Source: DASUBN01 sp036000105 (GTDB lineage Bacteria > Pseudomonadota > Gammaproteobacteria > Natronospirales > REEB76). Taken from it: DNA of 64,000 nt. Below the pieces are notes generated by a model, which saw only the letters and a list, made by a program, of their open reading frames with translations, was not told where the DNA came from and ran no database searches. The stretch's first letter is position 1, and every line of letters starts with the position of its first letter. Position numbers and translations under genes: made by a program. The DNA is taken from NCBI GenBank assembly GCA_036000105.1, contig DASYGE010000002.1, positions 62,001-126,000 of the forward strand, in the 5' to 3' direction. Below, piece after piece: positions 9,352 to 17,779 of the stretch.

Positions 9352-9809
9352 TTCCAGAGCCTGCGCCGCGGGCCATCCAGCAGCTTCTCGCGTAAGGACT
9401 TTAGCTGCCGCGCTTCGGCATCGCGGCCAGGCCGCTGCTTCTCCAGAGCCATGGAATGGCTCACGCTCTCCAACTCTGACTTGGCGACACGCGCTGCCTG
9501 CTTGAGCACCATGGTCTCGATCGGCTCGCGCGGCACGATGGCATAGACGAATTCGCAGCCCATGGCCTGGGCGGCTTTGCGTAATGAGACCAGCGTCACG
9601 CTGCCATCTATCTCAGCCTTCTCCAGCTTCAGCACGCGCGGCTGGCTGATATTGAGGCGCTTGGCGAATTGACCGGTGCTCATGCCCAAGGCATGGCGGA
9701 TCGCCCGCAGCCAGCCGAGACGCGGCCTCGGGCTCTTAGCCGGCAAGCGCCAGACTTCCAACTGCTTATCGAGTTGTTTTATCTGCAGGCGGGTGAATTC
9801 ATTGAGCAT
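9348..9809 (-). CDS. Mobile mystery protein A, XRE regulator
   Basis: This 153-residue DNA-binding protein has a helix-turn-helix near MSTGQFAKRLNISQPRVLKLEKAE and the family run GCEFVYAIVPREPIETMV. It is the usual upstream partner of the Fic protein. The start ATG 9809 has an AAGG site. Three palindromes lie upstream at 9844-9929 and are the probable autoregulatory operators. A TA role is plausible but has not been shown for most members. Confidence 0.88.
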   Translation of the reverse strand: MLNEFTRLQIKQLDKQLEVWRLPAKSPRPRLGWLRAIRHALGMSTGQFAKRLNISQPRVLKLEKAEIDGSVTLVSLRKAAQAMGCEFVYAIVPREPIETMVLKQAARVAKSELESVSHSMALEKQRPGRDAEARQLKSLREKLLDGPRRRLWK

Positions 9810-9843
9810 GGTGCACCTTGGGGCCGATGTCGGCGCCTAATAA

Positions 9844-9929
9844 CTATAATCTATAGATTATAGATAGCATGGATAAGTATAACATATATGTTATAGATAA
9901 TTTAATAGACTATAACCTATAGGTTATAG
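9844..9929. promoter_or_regulatory. Three phased palindromic operators of the mobile mystery pair
   Basis: There are three perfect palindromes: CTATAATCTATAGATTATAG (9844-9863), TATAACATATATGTTATA (9878-9895) and CTATAACCTATAGGTTATAG (9910-9929). Their centres are exactly 33 bp apart, about three helical turns, which would put three dimers on one DNA face. Confidence 0.8.
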
Positions 9930-9954
9930 CTACACAGTGCTCTGGGGGGATCGT

Positions 9955-10260
9955 CCAGGACTGGGCGAGCGGCATGCCCGCGAGCGACCGCGCACGACTA
10001 GAGGGATCTTGGGAGGTACGCCTATTAGGCGGTACGACTAGAGGGATCTTAGGAGGTACGCCTACAGGGATGTAGGCGGTAGAACGGCGTCAGGAACGAG
10101 CCGTCGAGAGCGCCGCCGGGAGCGGGCGCCGAGAGTAACGCAGGAGCGGTTACCGAGAACGGCGTCGGCGACTGCATGGATGCAGGAGGTAGAGCAAGGC
10201 CGGGAGCACTTGCCGAGAACGAGCCGTCGAGAGCGCCCCCCGGCGCTGCAGGCCCCGAGA
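9955..10260. repeat. Mosaic palindromic repeat cluster 4
   Basis: Repeated units here include GACTAGAGGGATCTTNGGAGG twice (near 9998 and 10028), CCTACAGGGATGTAGGCGGT (10060-10079) and GAACGAGCCGTCGAGAGCGC twice (near 10092 and 10219). No gene is visible; open frames are by-products of the repeats. Confidence 0.7.
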
Positions 10261-10261
10261 C

Positions 10262-10335
10262 GGGCTTTCAAAGCCCGTGACGCTTTGAAAGTTTTATGCT
10301 ATAAACTTTCAAAGCAAAGGAAGCTTTGAAAGCCC
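10262..10335. promoter_or_regulatory. CTTTSAAAG repeat operator upstream of the Fic gene
   Basis: Four copies of CTTTCAAAG or its complement occur at 10265, 10283, 10306 and 10324. The inner pair forms a 13-bp inverted repeat (10282-10294 and 10303-10315) and the outer pair extends to GGGCTTTCAAAG/CTTTGAAAGCCC. The array ends 27 bp before the Fic start, so it is probably its operator, with the C-terminal winged helix of the Fic protein as candidate binder. Confidence 0.6.
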
Positions 10336-10361
10336 ATCTCCACCCCGGGGGCCGCTAGCGC

Positions 10362-11516
10362 ATGGATCCAAAGGATTTCCGCTGTGCCGCAGCCGGCCGG
10401 GTGGTGCGCACCCCGGAGGGAGTGCATGCGTTCGTCCCGGCGGCCCTGCCGCCCGCCTTGAGCTATGACGCCGCGTTGACGCTTGCCCTCTCGCGGGCGG
10501 ACGCGGCGCTCTCGGGGCTCGCCGGTCTCGACGGCATGCTTCCCAACCCACACCTCCTCATCACCCCCTATGTCCGGCGCGAAGCCGTGCTGTCCTCCCG
10601 TATCGAGGGCACCCGGGCGAGCCTCTCCGACCTGCTGCTGGACGAAGCCGAGGCGGACGTTCCCCACGGCGATGCGGCGGACGTGCGCGAGGTGCGCAAC
10701 TACGTCAGCGCTCTCGAATTCGGCGTCCGGCGCCTCAAGCAGCTCCCCCTGTCGCTGCGGCTCGTGCGTGAGCTGCATGCGCGCCTCATGCGGGGCGTAC
10801 GGGGAGGGCACGTCACCCCGGGTGAATTCCGGCGTTCCCAGAACTGGATAGGCCCAGCTGGCAGCACCCTGGCCACTGCCACCTATGTCCCGCCACCGCC
10901 CGCCGAGATGCGGCAGGCGCTCAATGCCTGGGAGAACTTCATCAACCAGCGGGATCAGATGCCAGACCTCATCCAATGCGCCCTCATGCACGAGCACTTC
11001 GAGGCCATCCATCCTTTCCTGGACGGCAACGGCCGCGTGGGGCGCCTCCTCATCACCCTGTTCCTGATGGAGCGTGGGCGCCTGCCGCAGCCCGCGTTGT
11101 ATCTTTCCGCGTTCATCGAGCAGCACCGGCGCGATTACTATGATCTCCTGCTGGGCGTCCGCACCCACTGCGAGTGGATCGCCTGGCTCCGCTATTTCCT
11201 GCGGGGTGTGGAAGAGACGGCACAGGACGCAGTGGTGCGTGCCCGTCGTCTTGTGGCCTTGAGGGAGAAATTCCGGTCGCGTCTGGCCGGCAAGGCGCGG
11301 GCGCTCGCTCTCCTGGACCAGCTTTACATCAATCCCTACATCACCGTCGCCCGGGCGGAGCGCCTGCTGCACGTCTCCAATCCCACGGCACGGCAGGCGA
11401 TTGGCCTACTGGAGAAGCACGGCCTGCTCAAGGAGATCTCTGGCCGGTCCTGGGGCAAGCTCTATTGCGCCAAGCCTATCCTGGACGCGGTGGAAAGGCC
11501 GCTGGCTAAAAATTGA
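10362..11516 (+). CDS. Class II Fic protein with C-terminal winged helix
   Basis: This 384-residue protein has a Fic_N-like start, an inhibitory helix motif SSRIEGT (about 78-84), the catalytic motif HPFLDGNGRVGR (about 217-228) and a C-terminal winged-helix region (ITVARAERLLHVSNPTARQAIGLLEKHGLL). In class II Fic enzymes the Glu of SxxxEG blocks ATP binding in cis, so no separate antitoxin is needed. Family members AMPylate proteins; the target here is unknown. It stands alone between the repeats and the DISARM-like region. Its stop codon lies inside a half copy of a TAAAAA-type repeat. Confidence 0.92.
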   Translation: MDPKDFRCAAAGRVVRTPEGVHAFVPAALPPALSYDAALTLALSRADAALSGLAGLDGMLPNPHLLITPYVRREAVLSSRIEGTRASLSDLLLDEAEADVPHGDAADVREVRNYVSALEFGVRRLKQLPLSLRLVRELHARLMRGVRGGHVTPGEFRRSQNWIGPAGSTLATATYVPPPPAEMRQALNAWENFINQRDQMPDLIQCALMHEHFEAIHPFLDGNGRVGRLLITLFLMERGRLPQPALYLSAFIEQHRRDYYDLLLGVRTHCEWIAWLRYFLRGVEETAQDAVVRARRLVALREKFRSRLAGKARALALLDQLYINPYITVARAERLLHVSNPTARQAIGLLEKHGLLKEISGRSWGKLYCAKPILDAVERPLAKN

Positions 11517-11526
11517 TCTTTGACCT
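11505..11526. repeat. Half copy of a TAAAAA-bounded intergenic element
   Basis: GCTAAAAATTGATCTTTGAC closely matches the left end of the element at 34293 (GCTAAAAATGGATCTTTTGT). It overlaps the stop codon of the Fic gene. The other half is not evident. Confidence 0.45.
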
Positions 11527-11615
11527 GCAGCCCTCCCGCGTCCATGCGGCCGTAGCGCCTCTGCAGGTACCGGAGAACCGTTTATCCTAAGAGGATAGAG
11601 TGAAAGGAGAGATAG

Positions 11616-12080
11616 ATGGCTAGGGCAGTCAAGCGGGCGGTCCGCGACCTGGTCGCCGTGGTTTCACGTCTAAACAAAGCATATCCGCACAAGGCATTCA
11701 CCCTTGATGGTCGCCTGGTCGGAGACCTCGGCGAGATCCTGGTGGCAGAGACTTATGACGTCGTACTGTTCGAGAAGTTAGAGCATCACCACGACGGCAA
11801 GTCGGGTCGACGGCTGGTCCAGATCAAATCCACGATGAAGGATAGCCTCACGTTCCCGGGCGATCACGTCCCGGACTATTACATCGGCATCAAGATCCAT
11901 CCAGACGGCAGTTTTGAGACGATCTACAACGGGCCCGGGCAACAGATCGCGGACCGTCTGCGTGGCCGGAAGGTCCCGAAGAACAATCTCCACAGCATCT
12001 CCATCAAGATATTGGGGGAGCTCGACGAATTGGTTCCCGAGCGGCAGCGCATAAGGCGCCGGCGGCGCGCAGATGCGTAG
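11616..12080 (+). CDS. Hypothetical protein with restriction-endonuclease-like motifs
   Basis: This 154-residue protein starts at ATG 11616 behind AAAGGAGAG. It shows GRLVGDLGEILVAE near residues 31-44 and RRLVQIKST near 67-75. A Glu helix followed by a QIK strand is the layout of PD-(D/E)XK nuclease folds, although the middle Asp is not clear. It ends in a very basic Arg-rich tail (RQRIRRRRRADA). Its base composition is like the chromosome, unlike the DISARM-like operon that begins 178 bp downstream, so it may not belong to that system. The function is unknown. Confidence 0.65.
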   Translation: MARAVKRAVRDLVAVVSRLNKAYPHKAFTLDGRLVGDLGEILVAETYDVVLFEKLEHHHDGKSGRRLVQIKSTMKDSLTFPGDHVPDYYIGIKIHPDGSFETIYNGPGQQIADRLRGRKVPKNNLHSISIKILGELDELVPERQRIRRRRRADA

Positions 12081-12258
12081 CCGGCGAGGTGGCGCAGCCA
12101 CCCCGCTTGTTCACTCACGGGCCAGGGAGTCTTGGCCGCGGCTTTTGCCGCAGTAATCGCGGTGAATTCGATGCAGTTATGTCGGCTGGGTTATCAGTAG
12201 AGGGGCCGGATGGGAAGGCGGTATTATGTCGCCTGAGACCACAGGGAGGGGGTAGGGC

Positions 12259-13188
12259 ATGAAGCTCTGGGTCGGCATCACTGACAGTGACTGGTTTCAG
12301 TTCTGCAGTGAGCAAAAGCCAGACGAGGTTAATTTCTGGCAGCCGAGCGGCGAGCAAGCCTTTAAAGCGCTCCAGCCCGGAGGTTTGTTTCTGTTCAAGC
12401 TGCATAGCCCCGATAATTTTATCGTCGGGGGCGGCTTCTTTTTACGGTTCACTTTTTTGCCTGCACGGCTTGCATGGGAGGCTTTCGGGCAGAAGAACGG
12501 CGTCCAGTCGCTAAGTGAGCTGTTGCAGCGCATCCGCAAATATCGGAGGGGGGAAATGGAGCCGAACCCAACGATAGGGTGCTCCATCCTCACAGAGCCA
12601 TTCTATTGGCCGCGAGAGCGCTGGATTCCCATCCCTACGTCATGGGGGAAGAGCATTGTGAGAGGGAAAACATACGACTCGGAGCACGATGAAGGCCGTG
12701 AATTGTTTCAGCAGGTTCACGCGCGTTTAGCTGCGACTCAGAGCCAAGGTGAGCAAGATGTTGTTCGCGAGCTAGATGCCCCACCTGCTTATGGCGCTGA
12801 GTATCTAGCGCGCGCCCGGTTGGGCCAAGGCGCTTTCAGGGTGCTAGTTACCGACGCATATCAGAGACGTTGTGCCATCACGGGCGAAAAGACCTTGCCC
12901 GCCTTAGATGCCGCACACATCAAGCCGTATTCAGAAAATGGCCCGCACAGCGTTTCGAACGGATTGCTGCTTAGGTCGGATTGGCATCGTCTCTATGACG
13001 GAGGCTATGTGACAGTTACTCCAGAATTTCGAATTGAAGTTAGTTCGCGTATACGCGAGGAATTCAGCAACGGTCGAGACTACTATGCGCATCACGGTAG
13101 TCAGCTTGTCGTGGTACCGAGCGACTCGTGGGCGATGCCGTCGCGTCAGTATCTGGATTGGCACAATCAGAATATTTATAAGACGTGA
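12259..13188 (+). CDS. HNH endonuclease with N-terminal PUA/EVE-like domain; first gene of DISARM-like operon
   Basis: This 309-residue protein resembles stand-alone HNH restriction endonucleases (COG3440 type). The C-terminal nuclease runs from about residue 205: CAITG, then DAAHIKPY, NGLLLRSDWHRLYD. This supplies the HNH His/Asn/His set, with one Cys pair member visible. The first 140 residues (FWQPSGEQAFKALQPGGLFLFKLHSP, GGGFFLRFTFLP) look like a PUA/EVE-type base-reading domain, which in other nucleases detects modified bases. The methyltransferase gene follows after 26 bp. GGGAGGGGGTAGGGC precedes ATG 12259. Codons are AT-richer than the flanks. Confidence 0.82.
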   Translation: MKLWVGITDSDWFQFCSEQKPDEVNFWQPSGEQAFKALQPGGLFLFKLHSPDNFIVGGGFFLRFTFLPARLAWEAFGQKNGVQSLSELLQRIRKYRRGEMEPNPTIGCSILTEPFYWPRERWIPIPTSWGKSIVRGKTYDSEHDEGRELFQQVHARLAATQSQGEQDVVRELDAPPAYGAEYLARARLGQGAFRVLVTDAYQRRCAITGEKTLPALDAAHIKPYSENGPHSVSNGLLLRSDWHRLYDGGYVTVTPEFRIEVSSRIREEFSNGRDYYAHHGSQLVVVPSDSWAMPSRQYLDWHNQNIYKT

Positions 13189-13214
13189 AATTCTCCGAAT
13201 TCTAGGGAGTCGAA

Positions 13215-14945
13215 GTGCTACCAGAGAAAAAGAAAAATGTGCTGCGATGGATTCGCAAACTTCAGCCTGAGGCTAGGGGGCGGTCAAAAGAAGCTCGTAA
13301 GCTTACTGAAGCCATCTTGTTTTATTGGCAAAAAATCTCCTATTCGGAGCTTACGAAGGGAAAATCTGTCCCAGCGCCACGCTTCGCTAATAACAAGGCT
13401 ATTCCAAGGTTTGTAGATTGGATCGTAGAAATGGATTTCCTTGATGCCGCGTTTTGGCTCTCATCTGCCTATGCAATCTGGATTGGCGATGAATCTCGTC
13501 GTTCTCAGGCAATGTATTTTACGCCTCCCGAACTGTCTGCTCGCATTATTGAGAATCTCAAGGCGCATGGCGCCAGTATGACCAAGCACAAGTGGATGGA
13601 TCCTGCGTGTGGTGGCGCGGCATTCCTCGCGCCAGTGGCCATTCAAATGGCGCTAGCCCTTAAGAAGCAAGGCAAAAGTTCCTCAGCGACCTTAAAGCAC
13701 ATCGCGACCCACTTAGTCGGAAATGATGTAAATCCTTTCCTAAAGAAACTGTCGAACGAATTTCTCAAGATGGCTCTCTACGAAGATGTTATGGCGACCG
13801 AGAAAGTGCCACGGTTTTGCCTACACCAAGTGGACGCTCTAGTTGGTCTGGAGAGGTATGTAGGGAAGGTCGATGTTGTGATTTGCAACCCTCCGTATCG
13901 AAAGATAACGAACGAGGAGCGAGCCGGTCTTCGACTCCAGTATGCAGATTTGGTTGGTGGGCAACCCAATTTGTATGGATTATTTTTTCGCCTTTCTACA
14001 AAACTACTTAAACCCGAGGGTGTTGCTGGCCTGCTCACCCCTACTAGCTTCTTTTCTGGCGTGAATTTTGCGGCAGTCCGGAATCACATCACCAGTCAAA
14101 CCAAGGTTTTGCAACTTGATTTGTTTCATGAGAGGAGTCGGCTGTTTGTCGGGGCACAGCTCGATGCGGCTATTACTATTTGCGAGCGCCGCAATAAACC
14201 AGTTACCCGACGCAGTGCTACGTCGGTCTATTCGCTTAGCAAAGCCGGAAATTTCAATGAAGTTGGAGACCTGCACTTGCCGCAGGGAAACGCAATATGG
14301 CCTATCCCCAGATGGAAGGACGATATGCGTATTTTGAAAATGGTGAACGGTACGTCATATAAGTTCTCTGACTATGGCTATACACCTAGAGTAGGCGCCT
14401 TTGTATGGAATCGCGATCGTAGGCATAGGTTTAAATCTAAGAAACAGGCATTGACTGCACGAGCTCCATACCCACTCATTTGGTCGAGTGACGTTAGCCA
14501 AAGTGGTCAGTTTCAATTTGGGCGGTCTCGGTATGTAGATGACCATCACATCTACGTAAACATGCAGAAAGTGAATCACAGATCGGTCATTCGGCGACCG
14601 AGCGTTGTCCTCCAACGCGTGACCTCTGCCGATCAGCGTCGGCGGCTGGTTGGTGCGCCGCTTGATGGGCGCCTAATAGAACAGTTTGGTGGTGTCGTAG
14701 GAGAGAATCACGTACTTTTCTTGGAGCAGAATAATTTGAGTGCGAAGGTTACGCCAGCGCAGCTTGCCAAAGTTCTACGATCCACAACTATGGATAGGTT
14801 GTTTCGATGCTTTTCGGGGGCCGTAAATGTATCCGTGAGTGAATTGGAAAGCCTTCCGCTACCGAATCCTGACATATTGGTGCGCTACTTACGCGACGGT
14901 GTTTCGGTGGATATGGCAATAAAGAAGGCATTTAAGGAGCACTAG
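13215..14945 (+). CDS. Adenine-specific DNA methyltransferase of DISARM-like operon
   Basis: This 576-residue class I DNA methyltransferase has AdoMet motif I DPACGGAAF (about 129-137) and the N6-adenine motif NPPY (about 225-228, in VDVVICNPPYRK). A long C-terminal region follows that should carry target recognition. In defence loci such enzymes mark self DNA. In published DISARM, class 1 uses an adenine methylase (DrmMI) and class 2 a cytosine one (DrmMII), so this is DrmMI-like in chemistry. Its start is GTG 13215 with AGGGAG upstream. Composition is AT-rich, consistent with transfer. Confidence 0.88.
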   Translation: MLPEKKKNVLRWIRKLQPEARGRSKEARKLTEAILFYWQKISYSELTKGKSVPAPRFANNKAIPRFVDWIVEMDFLDAAFWLSSAYAIWIGDESRRSQAMYFTPPELSARIIENLKAHGASMTKHKWMDPACGGAAFLAPVAIQMALALKKQGKSSSATLKHIATHLVGNDVNPFLKKLSNEFLKMALYEDVMATEKVPRFCLHQVDALVGLERYVGKVDVVICNPPYRKITNEERAGLRLQYADLVGGQPNLYGLFFRLSTKLLKPEGVAGLLTPTSFFSGVNFAAVRNHITSQTKVLQLDLFHERSRLFVGAQLDAAITICERRNKPVTRRSATSVYSLSKAGNFNEVGDLHLPQGNAIWPIPRWKDDMRILKMVNGTSYKFSDYGYTPRVGAFVWNRDRRHRFKSKKQALTARAPYPLIWSSDVSQSGQFQFGRSRYVDDHHIYVNMQKVNHRSVIRRPSVVLQRVTSADQRRRLVGAPLDGRLIEQFGGVVGENHVLFLEQNNLSAKVTPAQLAKVLRSTTMDRLFRCFSGAVNVSVSELESLPLPNPDILVRYLRDGVSVDMAIKKAFKEH

Positions 14946-15001
14946 CGTTCAGCTGCAAGTCTCAAGGGACAACAGAAAATCAGGGGTCTTAGGCATAGGC
15001 T

Positions 15002-17779
15002 ATGCATAAGGATTGGCTAAGCCGATTGACGCAGCAAAAGCGGGCAATCGCCAAGAACAAGGAATTGGCGTCGCGTACGAGGGTGAATAGCGGTAAAGAT
15101 TCGGATCTCGCAGACAAAGAGCTTGCGTCACCATCTGTAGAGGAGAGTCCACCACGACCTGAATTCAATGTTCAGGGGGCACAACCTGCGTCGATTGGCA
15201 TGCGGCTGTATGCCGATGATGGACGGTCACTAATTAAGCCCATCGGCGCCCTGCAACAGCTCGCCGGACAACTTCTGTTGTCGAAAGAGAGCGGGAGATC
15301 CCAAGTATCTATCCTGTGGCCAGGGTCGATAAGGTCCTTGGGGCTTGTGCATGCAATTGCCACGGCTGCTGCTTGGCAAACAGGCAATAAGGCTGGCATT
15401 CGGACTCTGGTATATCCGGCAAAGGCAAACTTTCTCCAGGCACTTAACCATGCCCACATAGATCGGCACGCACTTGTAGCGCTAGCGCAGGCCCTGTATG
15501 AGGAGCAGGGTCGCGAAAATCAAAAGGTGACAGTTCAACTTGCCGCAAAAGACCCATTTTGGTTTTCCCTAAATAGTATTAAGGTCGAAAATGGTGATTC
15601 GATAAATCCTAGTTTCGCTGAATTACTGCCTCACTTTTTCGCAGACAAAGAGTTCAAGAAATGGCGAGCGTGCGATGGTGACCTTTTGAGGCACATTAGG
15701 GCACGTCTTAGGAGCCGCCATCGTACAGCCTTAGGCGAATTGACGATCAGAGGACTTAGTGACCCCAGTAGTGCCCCGGATGCCCTATTTGCCATTAGCT
15801 GGAGAGCGACGCGCGAGGATATTGAACATGCCCTTGAGCAACTGCAGCATTGGAAGGCACCCGATGTAATTGTTCTCGATGCTACAAGGGCACTGAGAAG
15901 AGACAATCCAGGATGGAAGAACAATCTCCTGCGATTTATCAAGACGCTCCACAATACGTGGCAGGTTCCGGCACCAATATTGGTGGTTACCGACGAGCCC
16001 TACGTTAGAAACCACTTGTTGGTTGAACTGGAAAAGCGATCACAGAAGGGTGACGAATCAGCTGCTATCGTTTTGCAATCCGGGCTTCCTCTTCTTGGCA
16101 TCGTTTGTACTACGGCGCGGGGGGAGCTCGTTCCGGACGATTTTCGTGAGCCTGTTGCTCCGACCCCTAAGGCTCTGCGTGTAGAGATAGTAGATACAGA
16201 GGCTGCGAAGCTAATCGCGCTACTTGATCGACTGCGTTCTGATGTAACTAAGCCGGAATGGCGCCAACCTCTGGATAGCGCGTCATCTTTCCTAAGCCGA
16301 CTAACCGCATTACCATCAAGCACACGAGTGTTGGTGAATTGGTTAAACGAGGCGGACATCCCGATGGCGGTAAGGGGGCATTATTCGTGGCCCGTATATC
16401 GTTCGCAGCTCGAACAGTTGATGCACGATCCTGAATTTGACGATGGCCCGCGGCTCGCGAAGATCATCACAAAGGGCGATGAAATCTGGCATGCGTATGA
16501 AAATGGCACGCCTTTGGCACGAAAGCTCGCAAATCTTATCGAAGAGCACACTCGTGGATTAGAAAAATGCTGCGTGGCCTTCACTAGACCGACCGCGAGG
16601 CGACTTTCAGAGAGGTACTTTGAGACCTATGACGGCTACCCACCTGACGCTGGGTTCGAAGTTCTCCGAGATAGCGTGCGTTTCGTAGTAAGTAGGGAGC
16701 TTGATGCTAGCTTCCATTTGAGTGGTCAGGAGACCTTGATTCTTGCTGGGCTAGACGATGAATCATTGCGTTTGATCATGTTAGATGAGCGGATTTCGTC
16801 GCCAACCTATTTGTTACTGACAAGGAGAAATGCCGCATATTTGAAAGCGACGCTTCGGGCCATTAGTGGGATACCGGGACTATCCGCCTTGTTGCCTCGA
16901 ATCGATGAGTTAATCAACCAGTTACCTGAATTCCCCGACCTTAGTGATGCGTACCTAGCAACACATGCCGATTTTGTGTTGCCAACGTTTTCATTTGATC
17001 AGAGCTTTGCGACATCGATTCCAGATAATGAGGACAGCGACCCTACTGCCTGGACTATCACTTTTGAGGACGGGCGGTCAATACGTCGCGGTCCTCAGTC
17101 GCGAATCTACCTATATGATCCAGCGCTGTCTCATACGCCTACGCGGGGTTTCAGAGGAGTGGCAATCTCGGAACTGCAGGAAGGCGACCATGTATTTCTA
17201 ATGTCCTATGAACTCAGAGAACTAACAGAGTCGGCTCTAAAGATTGCCGGCATTCCAATTACGACCGATGGGCGCTTCGAAAACGTACTTCGAAAGTATC
17301 ACGCATTAGTTGCGGAATTGGCTAGTCAACTTCCCGGTACGTCACTTGTTGAAAAAGCCCGAGAGGTCTTTGGAAGGATACGAGACATTTTGGACAAAAA
17401 TACCCAGATGCCGGCAGAGAGCACGGTAAAGGCTTGGTTGGATGTTGAGCGCTTCCGTTCCGTTTCTTTTGAAGATGCAAAACCTGGAGCGCCGAGACAT
17501 GAAGCACACTTTGGAGCGTTCGCGAAGGCGCTTGGGATGGACGATTTCAAGGCAATATACTTTTGGAACGCCGTAATTCGGCCATTGCGCGGGGCACGAC
17601 GATCTGATGGGCGTCGAATATTTGATGCCTATACCGAGATGCTCTTTGAACCAGAGTCCGTTGTAGTCCATCGTAGCCTGCCGCCAATGACAGTGAGCAA
17701 TTTGTTTAGTCGCGCGAAAGAGAACGTGTACGTAGTTGAGTCAATTAGCAGGCCAAATGGGGGCAGCGCCAATGAGTAG
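15002..17779 (+). CDS. Large DrmE-like protein of DISARM-like operon
   Basis: This 925-residue protein has no complete enzymatic signature. It contains a helicase-like layout without a Walker A: SQVSILWPGSIRSLG, then a strand with acid VIVLDATRALRR, then PILVVTDEPYV, suggesting a degenerate NTPase fold. The C-terminal third has the beta-rich stretch DGRSIRRGPQSRIYLY and the HxxHFGAFAKALG region. Position directly before drmA, size and fold layout suggest DrmE of class 2 DISARM. The assignment is by context and is not certain. Its stop overlaps the next gene's start by eight bases, so the two are translationally coupled. Confidence 0.6.
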   Translation: MHKDWLSRLTQQKRAIAKNKELASRTRVNSGKDSDLADKELASPSVEESPPRPEFNVQGAQPASIGMRLYADDGRSLIKPIGALQQLAGQLLLSKESGRSQVSILWPGSIRSLGLVHAIATAAAWQTGNKAGIRTLVYPAKANFLQALNHAHIDRHALVALAQALYEEQGRENQKVTVQLAAKDPFWFSLNSIKVENGDSINPSFAELLPHFFADKEFKKWRACDGDLLRHIRARLRSRHRTALGELTIRGLSDPSSAPDALFAISWRATREDIEHALEQLQHWKAPDVIVLDATRALRRDNPGWKNNLLRFIKTLHNTWQVPAPILVVTDEPYVRNHLLVELEKRSQKGDESAAIVLQSGLPLLGIVCTTARGELVPDDFREPVAPTPKALRVEIVDTEAAKLIALLDRLRSDVTKPEWRQPLDSASSFLSRLTALPSSTRVLVNWLNEADIPMAVRGHYSWPVYRSQLEQLMHDPEFDDGPRLAKIITKGDEIWHAYENGTPLARKLANLIEEHTRGLEKCCVAFTRPTARRLSERYFETYDGYPPDAGFEVLRDSVRFVVSRELDASFHLSGQETLILAGLDDESLRLIMLDERISSPTYLLLTRRNAAYLKATLRAISGIPGLSALLPRIDELINQLPEFPDLSDAYLATHADFVLPTFSFDQSFATSIPDNEDSDPTAWTITFEDGRSIRRGPQSRIYLYDPALSHTPTRGFRGVAISELQEGDHVFLMSYELRELTESALKIAGIPITTDGRFENVLRKYHALVAELASQLPGTSLVEKAREVFGRIRDILDKNTQMPAESTVKAWLDVERFRSVSFEDAKPGAPRHEAHFGAFAKALGMDDFKAIYFWNAVIRPLRGARRSDGRRIFDAYTEMLFEPESVVVHRSLPPMTVSNLFSRAKENVYVVESISRPNGGSANE

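Noticed and set aside
12081..12258. Possible attachment site at the left edge of the defence operon
   Set aside because: No tRNA, integrase or matching direct repeat at 24245-24300 could be found.
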